From positions 1-9,778 of the forward strand of contig QIKQ01000219.1 in the NCBI GenBank assembly GCA_003233075.1: 9,778 nt of DNA, in the 5' to 3' direction. Shown here piece by piece: positions 1 to 4,841 of this stretch. Every line of letters begins with the position of its first letter. Positions within the stretch are counted from its first letter, which is position 1. The notes below the pieces were generated by a model. That model was given only the letters and a program-made list of their open reading frames with translations, was not told where the DNA came from and made no database searches. The stretch is from Gammaproteobacteria bacterium. GTDB lineage: Bacteria; Pseudomonadota; Gammaproteobacteria; SZUA-21. The translations under genes were made by a program, and so were the position numbers.

Positions 1-7
1 ATTAAAA

Positions 8-27
8 CAGTGTAATAATTAACAGAT
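8..27 (+). promoter_or_regulatory. Candidate LexA operator upstream of lexA
   Basis: Positions 10-25 read GTGT-N8-ACAG, one base away from the gammaproteobacterial SOS core CTGT-N8-ACAG, with an AT-rich centre (AATAATTA). It lies about 55 bases before the chosen lexA start, a plausible place for autorepression. The outer bases do not match the E. coli consensus and the window begins 9 bases upstream, so the promoter context is largely missing. An AGTGT/ACACT dyad (9-13 and 29-33) overlaps it and could be the real recognition element. Confidence 0.35.
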
Positions 28-80
28 CACACTAAACAGAGCTTTTCTAATTAAAAGTGATCAACGAGCTGAGCGCAAAC

Positions 81-710
81 ATGGAAACACTGACATCGAA
101 GCAAACGGAAATTCTCAAGTATATAAAAGAGTATGCGGAGGATTTTAGTATGCCACCAACGATTGAAGAGATTCGACAAGCCATGGGTGTGAGCTCAGCA
201 AATGGAATTCGTGACCATTTACGTGCGCTAGAACGTAAGGGTGCGATAGAACTGATTTCGGGTATTTCTCGCGGAATCAGATTAACGGGTGAACTTTCTA
301 GCAGCCACATACCTTCCACACATCCCACAATAAGTTTACCCATCATAGGTCGTGTCGCAGCAGGTAGTCCTCTCTTAGCGGAACAAAATGTTGAGGACCA
401 TTGCCAGCTCGACGCGACTCTTTTTAGACAAAATCCTAATTACTTGTTGAGAGTGGTCGGCACAAGTATGAAAGACATTGGAATTTATGAAGGCGATCTA
501 CTCGCCATCCATAAGACCCATGAAGCGCGTGAAAATCAAATAGTAGTTGCTCGCATAGATGGTGAAGTGACGGTGAAACGTTTTCATCGCGAAGGCGATA
601 AGGCGTATTTGCAAGCAGAGAATAAAGATTTTGATCCTATTGTAATTGATTTAACCCGTGATCAGCTGGACATTGAGGGCGTCGTGGTTGGTATTGTACG
701 CCAAATGTAA
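81..710 (+). CDS. lexA: LexA, SOS-response transcriptional repressor and self-cleaving protease
   Basis: LexA represses DNA-damage genes as a dimer and cuts itself when RecA-ssDNA filaments form. From the ATG at 81 the protein has 209 residues (E. coli 202) and opens METLTSKQTEIL, the usual LexA N-terminus. An in-frame GTG at 57 would add eight residues that do not resemble the family, so 81 is preferred although no strong Shine-Dalgarno precedes it. Residues 1-68 are the winged helix-turn-helix, followed by a linker of about 15 residues. The cleavage site is A94-G95 in GRVAAGSP. The catalytic serine is S129 in GTSMKDIG and the lysine is K166 in GEVTVKR, spaced 37 residues apart as in E. coli. 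The recognition helix (about 39-46, SANGIRDH) differs from E. coli (SPNAAEEH) at A42G, E44R and E45D, which may change operator choice. It reads toward the mutasome genes it probably controls. Confidence 0.96.
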   Translation: METLTSKQTEILKYIKEYAEDFSMPPTIEEIRQAMGVSSANGIRDHLRALERKGAIELISGISRGIRLTGELSSSHIPSTHPTISLPIIGRVAAGSPLLAEQNVEDHCQLDATLFRQNPNYLLRVVGTSMKDIGIYEGDLLAIHKTHEARENQIVVARIDGEVTVKRFHREGDKAYLQAENKDFDPIVIDLTRDQLDIEGVVVGIVRQM

Positions 711-745
711 TTGGTGCCAATGTAATTAATGCCAATGAAATTAAT
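700..745 (+). repeat. Three imperfect ~15-bp tandem repeats across the lexA stop codon
   Basis: Units begin at 700 (GCCAAATGTAATTGGT), 716 (GCCAATGTAATTAAT) and 731 (GCCAATGAAATTAAT). The second and third differ at one base. The first contains the last codons and TAA of lexA. The ATTGG/CCAAT dyad at 710-721 forms only a small stem with no T-run, so this is not an intrinsic terminator. Confidence 0.7.
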
Positions 746-808
746 GATAGTACCGTAAGCAGTGTAATTACAAACAAATACTTTTCAAATTCGTAATTGG
801 CAATAGTG

Positions 809-818
809 CTGTTAACAG
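809..818. promoter_or_regulatory. 10-bp perfect palindrome before the first VOC gene
   Basis: CTGTTAACAG is a perfect palindrome located 22 bases before the ATG at 841. Its half-sites equal those of the E. coli SOS box (CTGT/ACAG), but the spacing is 2 rather than 8, so it should not fit a normally spaced LexA dimer. It could be an operator for another regulator or a chance palindrome. Confidence 0.2.
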
Positions 819-840
819 AAATCGCATGAGGATTTTTATT

Positions 841-1389
841 ATGAAGCCAGAGTATTCACAACAAGCTAATTCAAGGACTACAAGTTCTAATAAAACAATA
901 GGGCCGGATAGAGATCAGGTTCTAGATTATTCAATGAATTTACCAGATTCGAAACCAGATTCAGAGCAGAATTCAGAAATAGGCCAGGCAAGGTTTATAG
1001 GCGTAAACCCAGTATTGCCAGTAAAAAATATTATTGAAGCCGCACGTTTTTATGAAGAGGTTTTAGGTTTTTCAGTCGATGTGATTTGGGAAGACCCTGC
1101 TTATGCTTGTGTCAGCCGCGGCTCAGTTGTTATTGAGTTTGGCGAGGCGCGAGAAAATCATGTTGGCAGCAGTGTTTGTTATATTCGGCTTGAAAATGTC
1201 GATGTTTTTTATGAAGCTTTGCAAAATCATAATCCTTATCATTATGATATCGAATATGTAGGTGATTTTGCTGATCGTCATTACGGCAGTCGTGATTTTA
1301 GAATACGGGACAATAATGGTAATTTATTAATTTTTGGTAGCCCATTAGTCGATCAAGAAGAAATAATACTAGCAAGCAATGTTGCCTAG
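841..1389 (+). CDS. VOC-superfamily protein, bleomycin-resistance-like
   Basis: This small vicinal-oxygen-chelate fold protein has 182 residues from the ATG at 841. That start has AGGA eight bases upstream; an in-frame ATG at 826 lacks a ribosome site and is less likely. Residues 1-50 are polar, rich in Ser, Asn, Asp and Gln, and probably disordered, which is unusual for the family. The fold begins near VNPVLPVKNIIEAARFYEE and continues through VVIEFGEA, CYIRLENVDVFYEAL and, near the C-terminus, DFRIRDNNGNLLIFGSP. This order and the final D-x-x-G-N-L-L-x-F-G signature match bleomycin-binding or glyoxalase-like proteins. Bleomycin-binding members sequester the drug without a metal-dependent reaction, whereas other VOC proteins are enzymes. 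The substrate cannot be told from sequence. It lies between lexA and the mutasome genes, so a damage-related role is possible but inferred. Confidence 0.8.
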   Translation: MKPEYSQQANSRTTSSNKTIGPDRDQVLDYSMNLPDSKPDSEQNSEIGQARFIGVNPVLPVKNIIEAARFYEEVLGFSVDVIWEDPAYACVSRGSVVIEFGEARENHVGSSVCYIRLENVDVFYEALQNHNPYHYDIEYVGDFADRHYGSRDFRIRDNNGNLLIFGSPLVDQEEIILASNVA

Positions 1390-1541
1390 GGAGTCTCTGA
1401 TTAATTCATCAAACAGAGAATTACAAGGCAAATCAATTCGAAAAAACGGAGTTTACATCTGGTCTGCCGTTAGTCGGCCCCGCATTTTGAGTAGACTTGT
1501 AGCGCAGTAATCAGACTTCGCAGCATTCGTACAAAGGTCTC
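1390..1541 (+). repeat. Foldback repeat, copy 1 (partly decayed)
   Basis: This ~152-bp element starts one base after the stop codon of the first VOC gene with GGAGTCTCTGATTAATTC. Over the first ~100 bases it matches copy 2 (2010-2160) at roughly 87%, counted by eye. The remaining 50 bases align at only about 55% with one inserted base, although CGCAGTAA is retained. The left terminal repeat and the central hairpin (GCCG 1466-1469, CGGC 1475-1478) survive. The right inner and right terminal arms no longer pair well. It ends 23 bases before the ATG of the second VOC gene, so it would be part of that gene's leader if transcribed. No exact target duplication is visible. Confidence 0.8.
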
Positions 1542-1564
1542 GTAAAATTAATAAAGGAAAAATT

Positions 1565-1999
1565 ATGTATGCACAATCATTGTCGGCAGCTTTTACAACT
1601 AAGAAAATAGAATTGACTCGTGATTTTTATCAAAAATATTTTAATGCTGAAGTCACTTTTGATTGTGGCTGGTATGTTAATTTACAATTCAGCGATGAAA
1701 AAACCTGTTTACAATTTATGTCTCCAAAGTCAACTGAGCAAAAAGTAAGTAATGGCGAAGGTTTGGTTTACAATATTGCGGTTGATGATGTAGATAAAGA
1801 GCATGAACGCTTGGTCCGCAGTGGTTTGCAGGTAGTGATGCCTTTAGAAGATCATCCCTGGGGGGATCGAGGATTTGCGATCAAAGATCCAAATAGCATC
1901 ACCTTGTATTTATATTCATTGCGAAAGCCGGCAATGAGTCACCAGAAAAACTTAGAGCAGAAAACCTTTTGCCCAGGAATAAGGGCGGTATTTGCTTAG
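1565..1999 (+). CDS. VOC-superfamily (glyoxalase-like) protein
   Basis: This 144-residue protein is a second VOC-fold protein. The ATG at 1565 is preceded by AAGGAA at 1554-1559, a good ribosome site. The first βαβββ unit begins LSAAFTTKKIELTRDFYQKYF and includes GWYVNLQF. The second contains LVYNIAVDDVDKEHERLVRSG, then PWGDRGFAIKDPNSITLYLY. These are typical of uncharacterised single-domain glyoxalase or bleomycin-resistance family members. About 25 residues follow the fold (from roughly residue 120) and match nothing I recognise. Similarity to the upstream VOC protein is limited to fold signatures, so the pair is not a recent duplication even though the same repeat follows both genes. Function and substrate are unknown. 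Confidence 0.8.
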   Translation: MYAQSLSAAFTTKKIELTRDFYQKYFNAEVTFDCGWYVNLQFSDEKTCLQFMSPKSTEQKVSNGEGLVYNIAVDDVDKEHERLVRSGLQVVMPLEDHPWGDRGFAIKDPNSITLYLYSLRKPAMSHQKNLEQKTFCPGIRAVFA

Positions 2000-2009
2000 T
2001 TTGAGTTAC

Positions 2010-2160
2010 GGAGCCTCTGATTAATTCATCAAGCTGAGAATTATAAGGTAAATCAATTCGAAAAAACAGAGTTTAGACCTAGTCTGCCGTTACACGGCCT
2101 CGCATTTTGAGAATTGATTTAACGCAGTAAAGCCTGCTTCAGGAATTAATCAGAGGCTCC
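2010..2160 (+). repeat. Foldback repeat, copy 2, intact MITE-like element
   Basis: This 151-bp element is bounded by perfect 18-bp inverted repeats: GGAGCCTCTGATTAATTC at 2010-2027 and its complement at 2143-2160. Inside lies a second perfect inverted pair (AAATCAATTC 2050-2059, GAATTGATTT 2111-2120). Both strands have 22 bases between the outer and inner pairs. At the centre GCCGT (2086-2090) pairs with ACGGC (2094-2098). The whole could fold into one long cruciform or RNA hairpin. It has no coding capacity, as expected for a MITE or ERIC-like repeat. Flanks are TTAC and TTAA, so at most an imperfect 4-bp target duplication. It starts 11 bases after the TAG of the second VOC gene. Confidence 0.85.
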
Positions 2161-2331
2161 TTAATTAGTAGCGCTGATTTAAAGTTTTTATATTTTCTAT
2201 ATAGAGGCTAGGCATTCTTGCCGGAAGTGTAAATTATCAGTTTATCCTAAGTTTCTTCTATATGGGAGCTTAAACATCCTTGATGATGTATGGCTTTGTA
2301 TTGTCAAATAATTACGAGTACGTGAGAATCA
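2161..2331 (+). other. AT-rich non-coding leader before imuA
   Basis: Together with the repeat at 2010-2160 this fills the 332-base gap between the second VOC gene and imuA. I see no gene, no convincing -35/-10 pair and no CTGT-N8-ACAG box. AGTGTAAATTATCAG at 2226-2240 resembles the sequence before lexA (AGTGTAATAATTAACAG, 9-25) apart from a 2-base gap and one mismatch, so it may be an operator for the local LexA. The promoter of the mutasome operon is expected here. Confidence 0.5.
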
Positions 2332-3027
2332 ATGAAACAAAAGCTTGATCAAATTTTAGAACAGTCTTCACTGCTTTGGAAAGGCAGTGAGTTACGATCT
2401 AATGTGCTTGGTGTTAAAACTGGTTATTCGAAATTAGATGAAATCTTACCTGAACATGGCTGGCCAAGGCGGGCTTTAATTGAAATTGTTTCTGCTCATC
2501 AAGGTATAGGTGAAATTCAGTTGTTTTTGCCTCTTATGGCTGAATTAACAGCTAGGAAACGTTGGGTAGTATGGATTAGGCCGCCCTTTATTCCCTATCC
2601 TCCCGCTTTGCAAGCCGCGGGAGTTGACCTTCGTTATGTACTAGTAATAAAAAATAGTTGCTCGCAACAAGAAGCCTTTTGGAGTATGGAAAAGCTATTA
2701 GCGAGTTTTAGCTGTGGTTTGGTTTTGTGTTGGTCGACACAATATCCTCAAATAAAACGTCCTCAAGTAAAATGTCCTCAAATAAAATTAAGCACAGTGC
2801 GTCGTTTACAGCTTGCAGCAGAGTCCGGACAATGTCATGGAGTAATTTTTACTAATAAAAATAAGTCAGCCTTAGGCGCGGCTCTGTGTTTGCAATTAAA
2901 ACCATTTGTTAAGCGCTCCAAGTGTAAAAATCTTAATCGCTATTTATATTTGCAAGTACTAAAGGCGCGAGGGTCAGTTCGCTATCGGTCTGTACGACTC
3001 AGTTTACCGGTAAATAAAATAATTTAA
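2332..3027 (+). CDS. imuA: ImuA, RecA-like accessory protein of the DnaE2 mutasome
   Basis: ImuA is a RecA/SulA-like accessory factor for ImuB-DnaE2 translesion synthesis. It works in the cytoplasm at stalled forks and is thought to connect with RecA and ImuB. The 231-residue length is normal. Family landmarks are TGYSKLDEILPEHGWPRRALIEI (residues 30-52), GIGEIQLFLP (58-67), the PPFIPYPPALQAAGVDL block (84-100) and RRLQLAAE (157-164). The position of the Walker A loop reads SAHQGIGE without the K-T/S pair, as is usual in ImuA, so ATP hydrolysis is doubtful. An oddity is a five-residue repeat at 139-153 (PQIKR, PQVKC, PQIKL) encoded by a 15-bp tandem repeat. The ATG at 2332 has only a weak GTGAGA upstream. 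It leads the imuA-imuB-dnaE2 operon, and LexA control is expected. Confidence 0.9.
   Translation: MKQKLDQILEQSSLLWKGSELRSNVLGVKTGYSKLDEILPEHGWPRRALIEIVSAHQGIGEIQLFLPLMAELTARKRWVVWIRPPFIPYPPALQAAGVDLRYVLVIKNSCSQQEAFWSMEKLLASFSCGLVLCWSTQYPQIKRPQVKCPQIKLSTVRRLQLAAESGQCHGVIFTNKNKSALGAALCLQLKPFVKRSKCKNLNRYLYLQVLKARGSVRYRSVRLSLPVNKII
2746..2790 (+). repeat. In-frame 15-bp tandem repeat within imuA
   Basis: Three 15-bp units start at 2746 (CCTCAAATAAAACGT), 2761 (CCTCAAGTAAAATGT) and 2776 (CCTCAAATAAAATTA). They encode PQIKR, PQVKC and PQIKL. A change in copy number would keep the frame and lengthen or shorten a probable surface loop before the RRLQLAAE helix. The first two units differ at two positions, which suggests a fairly recent expansion by slippage. 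Confidence 0.8.
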
Positions 3028-3053
3028 GATAAAAATAATATGTTGGGGAAAAA

Positions 3054-3158
3054 ATGAGAAAAAACATTTTAGCAAAAAACTCAATCTTCGCTGTTAAAAA
3101 CATTACTGCTACAGCAAGGCTTTCTCAAAAAAAGCTAGCTTATTATTTGCTGAATTGA
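3054..3158 (+). CDS. Possible small ORF (34 codons) between imuA and imuB
   Basis: An ATG at 3054 has GGGGA (3045-3049) just upstream and opens a 34-codon frame ending TGA at 3156-3158. The product starts MRKNILAKNSIF and is basic (Lys/Arg-rich), with no cysteines, no clear membrane segment and no family that I recognise. Its stop overlaps the GAGTGAG stretch that serves imuB, whose ATG follows ten bases later. Translational coupling of imuB through this ORF is therefore plausible. It is not in frame with either neighbour, so it is neither an imuA tail nor an imuB extension. It may be a short peptide, a coupling leader or chance; coding is unproven. Confidence 0.3.
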   Translation: MRKNILAKNSIFAVKNITATARLSQKKLAYYLLN

Positions 3159-3168
3159 GTGAGTAGAA

Positions 3169-4836
3169 ATGAAAGTCCCTGAACTAAAAAACGTGTTATC
3201 AATAAAATCAAAAAACAGTTTGCAAACCAAAGAAATTGACTCTTTGCCCTCAGCTTTATCGTCGGAGTTTAAAACTGAAGCGACGCTAGATATTGAGAAT
3301 GATCAGATTGAGTCATTACTTTATTTGAGTGTTCAGTTTCCTTTGTTTGCCCTAGAAGTAATTAATCAGACTTTATTGCAGACAAATAATGAATCTATTC
3401 AATGTGATTTGGTTTTTGAAGAAGTAGCAGGTCGATTTTGGGTTTATCAGGCGTCGAAGCAATTATTAGAAAAGGGTATTAGTGCGGGCATGGCCTTAAG
3501 TGCTGCTTATGCCTTAGAGTCTAATATTGAAAGTAGACGGCGAGATTATACTTTGGAACAAGCGCAACTTGAAAAAGTGGCTTCTTGGCTAACGGTCTAT
3601 AGTTCAGATGTAAGTTTAATGCATGACGATGCTTTAGTGATTGAAATCAGGCAAAGCCTGAAATTGTATAAAGGCATTCATGTGCTTTTAGCTAGTCTTA
3701 AGTCTACTTTAGTTGAAAAAACAAATTTTAAAACTGCGTACGCAGTCGCGCCAACTCCTATGGCAGCCTACTACTTAGCATGTGCCCAGAAATCTATCAT
3801 TATCGAGAATAGTAAACAGCTTCGATCGGTATTAGCAAAACTGACTGTTTATGAAATTGGCCTAGAGAATGAATGGCTTAAAACCTTAGGTAATATTGGC
3901 ATACGTTATTTACAGGAGTTGTGGCGCTTGCCTCGTACTGGCTTGCTTAAGCGTTTTGGTAAAAAATTCCTAGACTATATAGATAAATTATTAGGTGAGT
4001 CCTTAGATCCGCAGATCACTTATACGGTACCAGATTTTTTTTGCAAAGAAATTGAAATGCCAATTGAACTGAGTCAGCATGATCTTATTTTAGTAGCCGT
4101 CGAGACTTTAATAAAACAATTAGTGGTTTTCTTGCGACAAATTGATGCAAGTACGGATCAAATCAAGATCATTTTTCGACATTATTCCGTTCCGGAAACA
4201 GAAATAATTATAAGCTTTCGTTATGCAAATCGCGATCACAAGCAGATATTTTCCTTGCTTAGAGAACGTTTTAATCAAATTAAGCTAAAAGCAGGGGTCT
4301 TGGCGATACAACTGGAGTCGAGACAAATCTATGAGTTTAAAGCAAGTAATGTTGATTTATTTCCAAACGAATTGTTAGCTTGTGAGCAAAGAGAGGGTCA
4401 AGCGCTAGATCAAATAGAAGATAACGACAACTGGTTAGCCTTGTGTGATGAGCTGGCTGCACGTTTGGGTGAAAATAAGCTGAGTTATGTGCATGTTAAA
4501 CAAGATTATCGACCAGAATATGCATGGGCTTATCGTCGAGACCGAAGTGATGGTTCTGGAAGTGTTTTGCATCGATTGCGACCAATTTGCTTTTTAGCGA
4601 CAAGTATACCCATAAGTGTAAATGCAGCAGGTCTCTATTGGCAGAGTGAATTAAGTTTATTGTCTGGCCCGGAAAGAATAGAGTCTGGTTGGTGGGATAA
4701 TAAAGATATGCAGCGTGATTACTATTTGGCGATAGATGAGGCGGGTCAAATATTTTGGATATACCGTGACCTTAAGCAGAGCATCGGCCAGTCAAAGATT
4801 AAGTCAGGCTGGTATTTACAAGGTTTGTTTGGCTAA
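3169..4836 (+). CDS. imuB: ImuB, catalytically inactive Y-family polymerase homologue (mutasome hub)
   Basis: ImuB bridges DnaE2, ImuA and the β-clamp in mutagenic translesion synthesis. The protein has 555 residues, somewhat long for the family. The Y-family fold starts near residue 50 (LLYLSVQFPLFALEV), where the metal-binding Asp residues of DinB are replaced by Ser54 and Gln56. The second catalytic region (ALVIEIRQSLKLYKG, 155-169) lacks the S-x-D-E motif, so the protein should be non-catalytic, as known for ImuB. A palm/finger HhH-like segment spans about 236-280 and the little-finger-like region about 295-390. NVDLF at 394-398 is a candidate clamp-binding pentapeptide. The C-terminal ImuB domain is clear: YRPEYAW (447-453), GPERIESGWW (500-509), RDYYLA (516-521), and terminal WYLQGLFG. 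Residues 1-48 are an unmatched polar extension. Five bases separate its stop from dnaE2. Confidence 0.92.
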   Translation: MKVPELKNVLSIKSKNSLQTKEIDSLPSALSSEFKTEATLDIENDQIESLLYLSVQFPLFALEVINQTLLQTNNESIQCDLVFEEVAGRFWVYQASKQLLEKGISAGMALSAAYALESNIESRRRDYTLEQAQLEKVASWLTVYSSDVSLMHDDALVIEIRQSLKLYKGIHVLLASLKSTLVEKTNFKTAYAVAPTPMAAYYLACAQKSIIIENSKQLRSVLAKLTVYEIGLENEWLKTLGNIGIRYLQELWRLPRTGLLKRFGKKFLDYIDKLLGESLDPQITYTVPDFFCKEIEMPIELSQHDLILVAVETLIKQLVVFLRQIDASTDQIKIIFRHYSVPETEIIISFRYANRDHKQIFSLLRERFNQIKLKAGVLAIQLESRQIYEFKASNVDLFPNELLACEQREGQALDQIEDNDNWLALCDELAARLGENKLSYVHVKQDYRPEYAWAYRRDRSDGSGSVLHRLRPICFLATSIPISVNAAGLYWQSELSLLSGPERIESGWWDNKDMQRDYYLAIDEAGQIFWIYRDLKQSIGQSKIKSGWYLQGLFG

Positions 4837-4841
4837 AGAAC

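Noticed and set aside
57..80. GTG start adding eight residues to LexA
   Set aside because: The family begins at the M-x-x-L-T-x-x-Q pattern encoded from 81; the extra residues are atypical.
47..346. 99-codon minus-strand open frame opposite lexA
   Set aside because: It overlaps the clear lexA coding frame and its product shows no family features; a shadow frame.
809..818. CTGTTAACAG as an SOS box
   Set aside because: The half-sites match but the spacing is 2 instead of 8, so it should not bind a LexA dimer in the usual way.
826..840. Upstream ATG for the first VOC gene
   Set aside because: There is no ribosome site before it, whereas the ATG at 841 has AGGA at a spacing of eight; the upstream ATG overlaps that site.
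1390..2160. CRISPR array or attachment-site pair formed by the two repeats
   Set aside because: There are only two copies of ~151 bp separated by a gene, with internal inverted structure and no integrase or cas gene nearby; a MITE-like repeat fits better.
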